Assembly (NCBI GenBank): GCA_023014485.1
Contig: JAJOZX010001078.1
Span: forward strand, 839,001 to 903,000
DNA: 64,000 nucleotides
Direction: 5' to 3'
From: Bathynomus jamesi
Taxonomy: Eukaryota > Arthropoda > Malacostraca > Isopoda > Cirolanidae
The position numbers and the translations under genes were made by a program. Shown here one piece after another: positions 45,950-56,569 of this stretch; within the stretch, counting starts at the first letter, position 1; every line of letters starts with the position of its first letter. The notes beneath the pieces are model-generated. The model did not search any database and was not told where the DNA came from. It saw nothing but the letters and a program-made list of their open reading frames with translations.

Positions 45950-46204
45950 TCATTGCAGAAAGAAATCAGAGCCTAACATTGGGGTATATACATCCGCGAC
46001 AAGAAATATCCAGCGGAAAACACGTCTAAGTCCAAGAGAAACTGAAATAGAACGACGTCCATAAGTGTGAATAGATGAAGAATTAGCTGCACGTAAAATG
46101 AAAGGAGAAGGTCCGTTTGCACGGTCTGCGGCTGTTGCAGGAATAACACTGTATTGAGCTCCAGTGTCAATAAGGAATGCATAGCCTGAAAGTGGATCAT
46201 GCAA
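45950..46204 (-). pseudogene. Gypsy-2 aspartic protease
   Basis: Retropepsin-like domain with the active-site phrase AFLIDTGAQYSVIPA and closing LGSDFFLQ. It matures gag-pol. Lies directly upstream of RT, the standard Gypsy order, in contrast to Gypsy-1. Confidence 0.88.
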
Positions 46205-47657
46205 GGTGAACGTTGGGGTGGTGCAGTAGTTTGTGAATCATTAATTTTTGTGGAGGAAGGTTAGTATTGCTGTGGGAAGGAGTTTGTGTTGTATTTGGAG
46301 AATTAGTTAGGTATTAAATTAGCTGTGGTTGAATAAGTAGGTTGCGATTCTTTAACTTTACTTGCGTACGTATGTGTTGGTTTGACAGTGTTAAATGAGG
46401 TAGTTGAGTGTGTAGTAATAGTTGATTATTTGTGGTAAAGGTTGGGTTGGTTGAGCTAGAGTAATACTTAGTTAAAATTGAGGTAGATTAGATGAGGTAG
46501 TGGTAGGGTTAGTTGAAAAAGGATAGGTTGAGAGGCTTGAGAGGCTGTAGTGTCAGACGCCTGTGACACTAGCCTGGTTAGTTTAAAGGAGGTTAGGAGT
46601 CCATGGACAAGGTAGACAGCGCGTTGCACGATCTTTAAACTTTTCATGATACCAGCAAGGGGGTATGACAGTAGACTGAGGTAAGGAATAGGTTGAGAAT
46701 GAGGCTGAGTGGGATTGAGGATTGAGGATGAGGAGGTAAGGCTAATAGATTTGGATTAGGAGCAACCAACTGACCTGTTTGCGGTGGCTGTGGTTGTAGT
46801 AGAACGAGGCGTTGTCCAGTTCAATTGGGAGGCTCTATTTGGACCAGAGGGTCGTCCTCGTCTTGAAGAACTTCTCTCTCGTTCCCTGTTGTTAGCTAGC
46901 TCTATTCGGAGAGCTTTAAATTTCTTTCATTGTTTGTAGAATTTCGTTGGAGATTTAATCTGAGTGTCGTCCTGCGTGGCACAGATTTGGGGGTGATGGG
47001 TGTGGTTATCTACTTGGCCAAGGTGGATTTCATCATCATCTTATCAGCTGTTTTGGCCATAGTGAAGGTCTGTATCTGGCATACAACGGAGCATTGGTCG
47101 TAGGGCAGTGGGGAGACCATTGAGGAAGCGGCGTCGCATTAAGGGTGAGTTTTTATCGTCTCATTGGTCTGTCCAGCCAGGTCTTGCAGATGCCTCAGGA
47201 AGGCTGTTGGCGTTTGATCCCCAAGAACTTGGTCCTTGAGTAGAGCATTGAGTCGCTCTTCTTCTGATTGGCCGAGTCTCCTGACTAACTCGCTGAGGAG
47301 GCTCTCAAAAGCTTGGTCAGACGGAGGCAATAGAGCCACATCCGCACTACTTTGTATACTAGTGCAGGCAGGAGGTTCTTTGTGATAAGGAACTTGGTTC
47401 GTGGGTCCGTAATTCCTTTTATCGCGAAATAATCCCGCAGTTGACTCACAAAGATTCCAGGCTCTTCAGCGTGAATTGTGGAGTGTAGGCTGATACATTG
47501 TTAGAAGGTCTGTTATAGGTGGTGAATTTGGAGTACCACCGTTGGATGATCCTGGGTTGTTGTTGTGGGTCATTGTGGCTATTATATTGTTACAAGGTAC
47601 AAAAAAATTAAAATGTGTCAAAAACTGACAAGTTTCAACAAATATTGTTGAATGCAA
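46205..47657 (-). pseudogene. Gypsy-2 gag
   Basis: An ATG inside the 47657-47466 frame (MTHNNNPGSSNGGTP) begins gag, followed by text resembling TMYQPTIHAEEPGIFV in a shifted frame. Frame 47339-47139 holds SDQAFESLLSELVRRLGQSE and LLKDQVLGDQTPTAFLRHLQ. Near 46601-46670 the nucleocapsid-like motif CWYHEKFKDRATRCLPCPW appears. The 46205-46600 stretch is low-complexity (GTTGAGT/GGTTAG words) without an intact frame. Confidence 0.8.
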
Positions 47658-48022
47658 ATAATGGCTTCAGGTAAGCTTGGTTGAGTATGAGACTCAATTG
47701 GAGTTATGAATGTCCTAACAAAAAGTTACGTAAATTTTTTTTTTATGATGTAGCCCAATATTAGCAGAAAAATAGTCTGCGTATAGGCTGTTTGCAAAAT
47801 ATAAGTAAATTTGCACAAAAAAACTTTAGAAAACGCTGATTTTATAAAAAGGCAAAATAAAAGGAATATATTTTGCAAAGAGAATACACTTCCAGTACAG
47901 TGAGTGCTTAGTACTAGTGAATTTAAAAAAATAGATGCAGACTGAATATGTTGACAAAATTAAAAAAAATTTAGAATTTTTTTGCATAAATTACGGTGTT
48001 TGGTCACTCCGGGGTCACCAAT
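47658..48022 (-). other. Gypsy-2 leader with primer binding site
   Basis: AT-rich leader. The primer-binding site TGGTGACCCCGGAGTGAC (minus strand; plus 48003-48020) is two bases from the LTR. No gene. Confidence 0.75.
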
Positions 48023-49565
48023 TGTAAGGGTCTAATTTATTATAGACCTTTACGTAAATAATTAATTAAATGCCAGGGTCACCAGCGCCCAAATACTAGA
48101 TTGGCATCCAGCACTGCAGCGCAAAAATAATTTTAATAAAAAAGGAAGGATTGATTATAAAAATCGTCAACATGAATTTTGTATTTTATTAACAATAATT
48201 AATAAACTATGTGCAACGATTATTTATAAATGCAAAGAGGATTTTTTTACCCGTAACAAGTTTGACTGATATATAAATGGGGAATTAAATAATGGCACCG
48301 TTTAGCTAATATATAACAATCTGCAACTAATACTGATACTAATATGCAAAGGTGGGCAGGACCGAGTTCCAAAAGGACCGAACTCCAGGAACTCGGTCCT
48401 TTTTAAGGACCGTGAGCGGGGAAAGTCGGTCCTTTTCTCAGTGAGGACCGAAATGAGGAGCGACGGTCCATTTTTAAGCAATTCCGGACGGTCCGGTCCG
48501 GACGGTCTTTTTTTAGTGATTTTAGTGTGTTTAGTGATTATTTGAAGTTCTAAAGAAGATGGATCGTTTCCTCCAGAAGACTCAGAAAGAGACTGAGACA
48601 GAACTGGAACTTGTTTCAACACCTGAAGGACTTGTTCATCAAGATTAACACGCCTAGCCCATCCAGTGCCGCCGTGGAGAGGCTCTTCTCTTTGGGGAAG
48701 GACGTCCTCAAGCCGAAAAGGTCAGGGCTCAGTGACAGCCATTTTGAAATGCTAGTCTTCTTGTGTTAAGTTGAACAGGAAAACTATCTAAGAAAGTATG
48801 TAGGCCACAAATGATTAGTAGGCCATCTGATCTGCTAAGAAAATAACATGAAACATAATAGGCTTATAAAGTAAAGTATACTAAGAAATGGGCAGGCCTA
48901 TGCCTCTTCAATATAGTAGGCTGAGGTTAATTATCTAAAACAAGGCTACAGTAGGCCTCAGCTAGGCTAGAGTAATTTACAATTTGGCTTTTGCATAGAT
49001 AGGCCTAACTTAGTCTAAGATAATTTATAGTATGAATCTTTCAGTACTAATCACAAACAGTATAAGGCTCGTTAATGTCCACAGTATGTGGTATTGCATA
49101 CAGATATGCAATAGTAAAAAAATAAACATTATAAACAAGAAACATACCACGAAGAAATTTTGCTTGCAGGCGCCGTGCTTTTAAATTCGATATAAAATGT
49201 GGAAACTTGGCGTCCCTTGTGTTGTCGTTGCAAATAAGTTTGTTTCTACTTCACAATTTTACCAACAAGCCAAAATAATCCTTAAAAGCAAACCCACGTC
49301 TAGTCACACCATGCCCCCAAAATTTACATTGTTTAAAAGGCACAAAATATATTTTTATATTTGCTTTGAACTTCTTTAATGATTGTACTTCAATTTTTAA
49401 CTAAATTACTATTCACTGAATGCTTAAGAATTAAAATTAATCACTAGACATTTTAACTGGACATTTAATTTGTATTTATTCATTTAGATTTTAAAATATT
49501 TCACTCGTGCCAATTTGCGGCAATTTTCACTAATAAAAGATAATCCTGTGGTGCAAGGCACTACA
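48023..49565 (-). repeat. Gypsy-2 5' LTR, with a hAT remnant inside
   Basis: Matches the left LTR, but the part corresponding to the 17590-17696 plus 41830-42043 region is replaced by a hAT remnant (48347-48763). The LTR ends GCACTACA before TSD AGAG at 49566. Confidence 0.92.
48347..48763 (+). mobile_element. Truncated hAT remnant
   Basis: Starts with a hAT-like end CAAAGGTGGGCAGGACCG and subterminal GGACCG/CGGTCC palindromic words. From 48602 to 48763 it encodes the hAT dimerisation domain (SPSSAAVERLFSLGKDVLKP). The right TIR is missing: the sequence stops at TTCTTG and LTR sequence follows. The middle of the transposase is also absent, so this is an internally deleted copy that later lost its right end together with LTR sequence. 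Confidence 0.82.
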
Positions 49566-50403
49566 AGAGTTTTGGATGAAGTTAGAGCTGCACAGAGAGA
49601 GTCAGAGGGAGAGGGTTGTATGGAAGTAGGGGCCATAGATGATACGTGACTGTGTGGATGAAGTAGAGCTCAGCCCTTCTGTTATACCTGTAAGGGTTCC
49701 AGAAGGTCCTATTAAGCTCTACAGGGGTCTTGTGGATACAGGTGCCCAAATCAGTTTGGCGAATGAGCAAGTGTTGTGTGATTTAGATGAAGGGAATGTG
49801 CCTTTATCCCGAGAAAGAGTGGGTGTGAGAATACGTGGTATAGGAGGGGGGACAGTCACGTCACATGAAGCTGTGCAGTTGAGGGTGAGATTAGATGCAT
49901 GTGAAGGGGTATGGGAGCACAAGTTCATAGTCTTGAAAGGGGAATCAATGCCTTGGGATTTTTTACTGGGAATTGATTTCCTCGAGAATATGAACTTGAG
50001 TGTGGATGTTAGTCAGGGCTCAGTAATGAGAGGAGGAGAGCATGTGGTCAGTATGGGAATGTTTCCAAGCACAGGTATAGATGCTGTGTTAGTGGGAGCA
50101 ATTGAGTTAGAGGTGGAAGACCAGTGTGAAGTGTTGAGAGATGAAGATATTTTAGATATGCAAGAGGGAGATGGGGTGATATGCAAGTTGAGAGAATATG
50201 TGTGTAATGGTACAGATGTGAAAGAGTTGTCAAAAGAGGTGGAAGAATATAAAAGGTATGCGAAAAAATTGGCTGTATGGATGGGAGTGCTATATTATAT
50301 GAGGGTAAATAAGGTGGGTGAGACAGTGTGTGTGCCAGTGATGACGTTTGAGGGTATGGTAGGATTGGTTATTATTACACATAGGATGTATAGGCATGTG
50401 TGA
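49566..50403 (+). pseudogene. Gypsy-1 retropepsin-like protease region
   Basis: Directly continues the OTU frame (LDEVRAAQRESEGEG) after the AGAG TSD. A shift near 49640 leads into frame 49639-50403. The protease has the active-site phrase LYRGLVDTGAQISLAN, then SMPWDFLLGIDFLENM, matching the flap and second half of retropepsins. The end of the frame (WMGVLYYMRVN ... THRMYRHV) is the start of the integrase zinc module. No RT lies between protease and integrase; RT is upstream of the OTU domain. Confidence 0.82.
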
Positions 50404-51039
50404 AAAAGCAAGTTATGGGAGTTGATGAAAGGAATGGTTTTCCACCCTAGGCTGGGACTGGTGGTTGCGGAAGTGGCAACTACCTGTGAGAGTTGCCAAA
50501 AGCGAAAATACCAGTCCCAGTATAGTTGCCCCCCCAGTGCGAAAGATTGAAGTGAAAGAACCCTGGGAGCTTGTGATGTTTGATATTGTGAGTATGCCGA
50601 GAACGAGTAGAGGGAAAGTTGAATATTAGTAGGGGTCGATCAGAAGAGTAAGTTTGTGTATGTTGCTGCGTTAGAGAATAAAACAAGTGAGCATGTTGCG
50701 AGAGTGATAAGAGATAGTATGTTGCCAATGATGCTTGGAAGGCCGCGTAAGTGTTTAACAGATAATAGGCCTGAGTTTAGGAGTGCTAGTTTTGAGAGAA
50801 TGTTGAGTGAGAATGGGATAGAGCATGTTAGAATAACTCCGTATATGTCTGCTTCGAATGGTTTGGCCGAGCGAACGGTGAAAACAATAAATGAAATGCT
50901 ACGTGTATGTACTGAGGAAAGGGCTGAGTGGGATGTTGAATTGGCAAGAATTGCTTGGTGCTACAATTCGACATACCACTCGGCAATTCAAACTTCCCCA
51001 AGAAAGTATGTGTCTACATTTGGAAGGTCTGTGCAAAAG
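50404..51039 (+). pseudogene. Gypsy-1 integrase
   Basis: Zinc module completed by VVAEVATTCESCQKRK. Core: first Asp in LVMFDIVSMPRTSRG, second in KCLTDNRPEFRSAS, Glu in SNGLAERTVKTINEML. Stops near 50401-50403 and 50626-50631 and a frame change near 50640 break it. The gene is cut at 51039 by hAT-C and does not resume in the window. Confidence 0.87.
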
Positions 51040-52501
51040 CAGGGGCGCATTTACAGTGTGCGGGGTCTTGGGCAAACTAGTAGTATTTTGACTGCTGAAT
51101 TTCTTGGATAATCGTCTGAAGTACTTTATCGGCCATCAACAGTATGAGTTCTTCGCAAATGAAATGAGAGATACGAGGTGTGTCCGCTACCTTTGTTGGC
51201 ATGCTCGCTTATATGCGCAGCTTGAAAACTGTCATACTTAAAAGTTCCAAAATTCCGTAATAGTTGCCGTCGTTTGGTGAACCGAAACGGGAGTCGTGTC
51301 CACGAATTGCTAGTCCTCGTGACGTGATATACTTGATAACGTCGACACAGCGCCGCAAAACTTCCTGCCAGTAGTTGCACTCCTTTTCAAACTGGTTCAC
51401 CAGTTTCGAATCAACACGGCCGGAGACATACTTTCTAACCAACAAATATCTCATCGACTCCATATGTTGCTCACATTTTCCGTGTGCTTCGACCGATTGT
51501 CTACCATGCTTCCAGTCGTTGAATCCGATTGTGAACTTGCTGTCCGCCCTCGACATTAATTTACAGACAAATCAGTAAACACAGCCTGTGGACTCAGAAT
51601 AGCACAGCCATGACACCTCAATCCTCTCATTCGTCAGGCTATGTTTCTTAACAAATAATGTCTTCGTACATCGGCGTGTTGGACCACTTTCAGTAGTTGA
51701 AGAGTTACTGAAGTCGCTGTCATAATTTCGGCAATCTGATGTTCCCCGCTCTATCCAGAACTTTCTAAAGTCATCGGTCAGCACTTGTGGCCACAAACCA
51801 ATGTCATTAATTGCATGTCCTGAAGCTGGTGGGCCTGCTGAACGCACTGACGTAGACGGGTCTTCTGAAGACGCAGCTGCTGATGTAGCGGAGGCAACTG
51901 GTGGGCCTGCTGAAGGGGTTGACGTAGACGAGTCTCCTGAAAATGCAGCTGCTGAAGTAGTGGAGGCAGCTGCTGGGCTTGCTGAACGCACTGACGTAGA
52001 CGCGTCTTCTGAAAACGCAGCTGTTGAAGTAGCGGAGGCAGCTGGTGGGCCTGCTGAAGGGGCTGACTTAGTTGCTGATGATTTAATCCAATTAGTCAGC
52101 TTCGGCACCGTCGCAAGAAACTCTTCTCTGCGCTTCTTATCCTTACGCTTTTCACTACCGGGTTTATATTTCCTCCTTCGATCCCGGTCACGGCTCGTTT
52201 CCATGTTGTACGTATTACAATACCAACAATAAGAACATAAATCATGAATCTGCAACAGAAACAACAAGAAGTAATTCAGTAACAACATTAGAAATGGGTA
52301 ACACTAACAAGAACAACAAATTAAACACCATCAAAGCGGATATTAGAATGTCTGATGACATGCCGCCTGCCGGAAAAAGTAAAACTCGTCGCAGATGACA
52401 AATACGTGACGTTTAATTTTTTTCAATTGAAATTTGCGGGGCCCATCGGGCGCGGGGCCTTGGCCATTTGCCCGGTGCGCCACCCCCTAAATGCGGCCCT
52501 G
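51040..52501 (-). mobile_element. hAT-C, internally deleted hAT element
   Basis: TIRs CAGGGGCGCATTTA (left) and CAGGGCCGCATTTA (right, reverse complement). The 8 bases outside each end do not match (TGCAAAAG left, ATTGCCAC right), and the flanks belong to different elements (Gypsy-1 and BEL-5). It encodes only the N-terminal part of a transposase on the minus strand. Confidence 0.85.
51209..52288 (-). pseudogene. hAT-C transposase N-terminal part (TTF-type zinc finger, ZMYM1-like)
   Basis: The first frame (52288-51572) starts with a hydrophobic stretch. An internal ATG opens METSRDRDRRRKYKPG, a basic N-terminus. Three 24-residue Ala/Ser-rich repeats follow. The finger region has TRRCTKTLFVKKHSLTN and SESTGCVY, then a TGA at 51575-51577 in place of a Cys codon, and continues FVCKLMSRADSKFT to 51209. 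This matches the TTF-type N-terminus of ZMYM1-like hAT transposases. The catalytic core is absent. Confidence 0.8.
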
Positions 52502-52560
52502 ATTGCCACTATAGATTCTGCCGTAGAGTAAGAGGATTTAAGCTTAGTGACTGCGCAGCT

Positions 52561-54030
52561 TGTAAGGGTCTAATTTTATTAATATAGACCTTTACATAAA
52601 TAATTCATTAAATGCCAGGGTCACCAGCGCCCAAATACTAGATTGGCATCCAGCACTGCGGCGCAAAAATAATTTTAATAAAAAAGGGAAGGATTGATTA
52701 TAAAATCATCAACATGAATTGTGTATTTTATTGACAACAATTAATAAACTATATGCAACAATTATTTGTAGATGCAAAGAGGATGTTTACCCGTAACAAC
52801 TTTGATTGACATATAAATGTGAAATTAAATAATGGCACCGTTTAGCTAATATATAACAGTCTGCAACTAATACTGATACTAATAATAATAAATATGTAAC
52901 ATACTAAACTAATACTTATATGCAACAGGTACCAAACTAATATACAGCAAATACTAATAGGTAACTAATATTAATATGCAACAAATAATACTGATAGGTA
53001 ACTAATATTAATAATATTTAAATAATAGCCACAATAACAACCTTGTCTGCAAAGAGAGAGACAAGAATACTGTAAGTAATATTCCAGACAAAAAATGATA
53101 CATAATAATGGCAAAAATTGATAATTAAAATATATATGCTATATAGGACCAGTAACCTGTGGATGGTGAATTACAGTTAATCCTCATTATGGGATTGTGT
53201 TAAGTTGAACAGGAAAACTAAGAAAGTATGTAGGCCACAAATGACTAGTAGGCCATCTGCTAAGAAAATAACATGAAACATAATAGGCTTATAAAGTAAA
53301 GTATATTAAGAAAATTAATGGGCAGGCCTATGCCTCTTCAATATAGTAGGCTGAGGTTAATCATCTAAAACAAAGGCTACGGTAGGCCTCAGCTAGGCTA
53401 GAGTAATTTACAATTTGGCTTTTGCCTAGATAGACCTAACTTAGCCTAAGGTAATTTATTGTATGAATCTTACAGTACTATTTATAGTATGAATCTTTCA
53501 GTACTAATCACAAACAGTATAAGGCTTGTTAATATCTGCAGTATGCGGTATTGCATACAGATATGCAATAGTAAAAAAATAAACATTATAAATAAGAAAC
53601 ATACCACGAAGAAACTTTGCTTGCTGGCGCCGTGCTTGGATTTTATATATAACAATGTGGAAACGGCGTCCCTTGTGTTGTCGTTGCACATAAGTTTGTT
53701 TTTACTTCACAATTTTACCAACAAGCCAAAATAATCCTTAAAAGCAAACTCACGTCTAGTCACACCATGCCCCCCAAAATTTACATTGTTTAAAAGGCAC
53801 AAAGTATATATTTATATTTGCTTTAAACTTCTTTAATGATTGCACTTTAATTTTTAACTAAATTACTATACAGTGAATGCTTAAGAATTAAAATTAGTCA
53901 CTGGACATGTTTAACTTGTATTTATTTATTTAGACTTAAAATATTTCACTTGTGCAATTTCACTAATGAAAGATAATCCTGTGGTGCAAAGCTATGTAAA
54001 GGTCTATATTAATAAAATTAGACCCTTACA
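52561..54030 (-). mobile_element. Solo LTR of the Gypsy-2 family with 38-bp inverted ends
   Basis: TSD AGCT at 52557-52560 and 54031-54034. The body matches Gypsy-2 LTRs. The right end is not GCACTACA but an exact inverted copy of the first 38 bases (53993-54030 against 52561-52598). Confidence 0.9.
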
Positions 54031-54180
54031 AGCTCTCCATATTAGAAACTAAAAAGGTTGCTCTAAGCCAGGAGTTCCCAACCCTGTGCCCGCGAGCACC
54101 CTCGTGCCCGCCGACCCTTTTGCATGTGCCCGCCACTGACTGACTACGATTGATAAGTTTTTATTTAAATTTTTAATAAA

Positions 54181-54249
54181 ATGTTAAGTATGTTACATAT
54201 TTTAAATATTTAGTTACTAAATATTTAAAATATGTAACATACTTAACAT
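54181..54249. repeat. 69-bp perfect hairpin in the MITE
   Basis: Arms 54181-54213 and 54217-54249 (33 bp each) are exact reverse complements around TTA. Confidence 0.95.
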
Positions 54250-54370
54250 AAATTTTAGTAGTTAATTACAGAAACAGATGCTCATTTATTTGAAAATAAT
54301 TATTTCTTTATAAATAAATTAAGTTATCGTTTTGATAATTTTTCTAAGATTCTTAGTTAGCCCAGCCTTG

Positions 54371-54627
54371 TTTTTTTTTTGTGTATTATGTTCATTATTT
54401 TACATAGGAATTAAATGTGTTTTTTTGTGTATTATGTTCATTATTTTACGTAGGAATTAAATGTTTTTTTGGTGTATTATGTTCATTATTTTACATAGGA
54501 ATTAAATGTTTTTTCTGTGTATTATGTTCATTATTTTACATAGGAATTAAATTTTTTTTTCTGTGTATTATGTTCATTATTTTACATAGGAATTAAATGT
54601 TTTTTGTGTGTATTATGTTCATTATTA
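54371..54627. repeat. Tandem repeat, about 44-46 bp unit, 5-6 copies
   Basis: Unit contains GTGTATTATGTTCATTATTT and TACATAGGAATTAAATG. Variation lies mainly in the T-run length. Confidence 0.92.
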
Positions 54628-54822
54628 AGTCCAACTATAAATTTGCCTTGAAAAAGTAAATGGTGCCCGCCGCACTACCGGTAGTCTTGAATGTGCTCTT
54701 CGGCACAAAAAGGTTGGGGACCCCTGCTCTAAGCGAAGTAAATGTTAAAATTGAGGCTCTTTTGAAGAGGATGAAATAGAAAATAACATAATTTACTTTG
54801 AAGAGATTACACTGGTATGCAT

Positions 54823-55058
54823 CAATTTTGCTGTCAAGGGTTTTGTAAGTGATTCTTATAGAGTCTTTCCTACTGAGTTCGAATCTGCAATCCGTTTTTC
54901 TCAATCAGCTCAGGTTATCCGGCTATGGCCTCATAAGTAAAATAGAATTTTTCGTGATTTTGTCAAAGCGGAATTGGAACAGTAACATCTATCATCACTT
55001 GTTTCACTTGTATAATATCTTTTTTTACTTTTCAGGCATATAGATAAAATATTTCATA
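54823..55058 (+). other. CACTG element 5' region
   Basis: No coding. A possible 5' untranslated intron ends at TTTACTTTTCAG (about 55035), just before the ATG at 55059. Confidence 0.45.
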
Positions 55059-55362
55059 ATGAATAGAGCGTGTAAAAATGATCCCAATAGATTCTGCTAC
55101 ATATGTGGGACGGTTACCATGCCAAATAACCAGTCCCAAATCACTAAATTTGTGAAGACAATGTATAGAGCATACTTTGGAATTAAGCTAGGGGACCAGG
55201 ACAAAAATTTCGGCCCTCATATGTGCTGCAAGACGTGCATTGAAAATTTGAGAAGATGGAGCAAAGGCAGAGCGAAATCTTTGCCTTTTGGAATTCCCAT
55301 GATTTGGAGAGAAGGAAAGGATCACGTGACAGATTGCTCTTTCTGCATGACAAACCTCCAAG
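55059..55362 (+). CDS. CACTG-element transposase, exon 1
   Basis: ATG at 55059 in TCATAATGAATAG. Encodes a Cys/His-rich zinc module: CYICGTVTMPNNQ, then GPHMCCKTCIENLRRWSKG, then CSFCMTNLQG. Such modules usually bind the transposon ends. Donor GTGGGC at 55363, phase 1. The join to 55752 keeps the frame. Confidence 0.78.
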
Positions 55363-55751
55363 GTGGGCTTATAAATTTATTTTTCTTAAATATTTTGAAA
55401 TCCTCGTATGAAACTTGACATAATATTCATCATAATGTGATATTCACCATATGTAGCATAATATTCACCATAATGGTAATCATACATTTACATATTGTTA
55501 TAGAAAATACATTTACACATACATATTGTTATACAAGTTACATTTACAATGATTGTATATTTTCTTTCTTTTTCATTCATATTGTCCCCGAAGGGACAAT
55601 ATGAATGAAAAAGAAAGAAAATATACAGACTCCATCGACCTATTTCATATCTTACAGACCGCAGCCTTCCCTCACGAGCCGCCACTGTCTGAATGCTTCT
55701 TCTATTTCATATGCAAGTTTTATATCCATGTTTCTGTGTTTCTATTTTCAG
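55363..55751 (+). other. CACTG element intron 1, with hairpin
   Basis: A 389-base intron ending CTATTTTCAG. It holds a 34-bp perfect inverted repeat with a CGAA loop (55555-55626). Confidence 0.72.
55555..55626. repeat. 72-bp perfect hairpin
   Basis: Arms 55555-55588 and 55593-55626 are exact reverse complements. Loop CGAA at 55589-55592. Confidence 0.95.
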
Positions 55752-56392
55752 GAGTTAACAAGAAGAATAAACACATTGTTGTATACCCTGACATTCCTTC
55801 TGCTATGAGACCTGTACCCCATGGTCCTGGAATTCCAATACCCGACCCACCTCAAACCCTGGACTTCGATGATTCTGATGATGAATCAATGACCAATGCC
55901 AATGACCAGTCCCAGTCGTATATACCTCAAAATACCGCTTCAAATGAGCCGAGGCCTCTCAACCAGGCCAAACTTAATGATTTTACCAGGGATTTAGGAC
56001 TTTCCAAATTAGCTGCCGAGATCTTGGGCTCACGACTTCGAGAGGACAACTTGCTGGCTCCGGGAACAACATTCTCCTGGTATAGGAAACGAGATGAAGA
56101 ATTCCGCAAGTTTTTTGCAGTGCACGAAAATACCTCTTCCTTAGTGTACTGCTGCAATGTTGAGGGGCTAATCGAATCCTTGGGCCTGCCATATAACGCA
56201 TCAGAATGGAGGCTATTTATAGACTCGTCTAAACGAAGTTTGAAAGCAGTACTTCTCAACATTGGGAATAGGGTTGCATCAGTCCCTGTAGCACATTCCG
56301 TACAACTTACTGAGAGCTACGATAACATGAAAATTTTACTGGATGCTCTCGTATACGACCAACATAACTGGAGGATCTGTGGAGATTTGAAG
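55752..56392 (+). CDS. CACTG-element transposase, exon 2
   Basis: Phase 1 in, phase 0 out (donor GTAATA at 56393). An acidic linker (LDFDDSDDESM) is followed by the conserved part: LNDFTRDLGLSKLAAEILGS, LVYCCNVEGLIESLGL, EWRLFIDSSKRSLKAVLLN and WRICGDLK. The D in FIDSSK and in CGDLK are candidates for catalytic acids of an RNase H-like fold. I know this text only as a recurrent family of uncharacterised invertebrate proteins. Confidence 0.78.
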
Positions 56393-56569
56393 GTAATACT
56401 AATATCATAAGTAAACTATTGCTATTGACTATGTTGTTTTTCCAAAGGTTATTTGAGAGCGTATAAGAACACTTAACTTCCCCACAGAAGTGATACAGTC
56501 CAATGCATAGATTTTTTTATCTGATAGAACAAATTCTCTAAATTCTTTAAATATTTTCATTTTTTTCAG

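Larger units (their letters stand above)
17244..49565 (-). mobile_element. Gypsy-2, Mag-like Ty3/Gypsy retrotransposon carrying a nest of later insertions
   Basis: LTRs at 17244-42840 (split by DTE-1) and 48023-49565. TSD AGAG is at 17240-17243 and 49566-49569. Internal region 42841-48022 encodes gag, protease, RT, RNase H and integrase on the minus strand. A primer-binding site reading TGGTGACCCCGGAGTGAC lies two bases inside the 5' LTR. The phrase order and the gag motif CWYHEKF resemble the Mag/SURL group. All genes are frameshifted. Confidence 0.92.
54069..54726. mobile_element. hAT-type MITE
   Basis: TIRs CAGGAGTTCCCAACC and CAGGGGTCCCCAACC. 8-bp TSD CTCTAAGC at 54061-54068 and 54727-54734. 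No transposase. It contains a 69-bp hairpin and a tandem repeat. Confidence 0.93.

Noticed and set aside
49197..49379. 60-codon frame in the Gypsy-2 LTR
   Set aside because: The related LTR copies at 42479 and 53640 carry stops or shifts; no domain.
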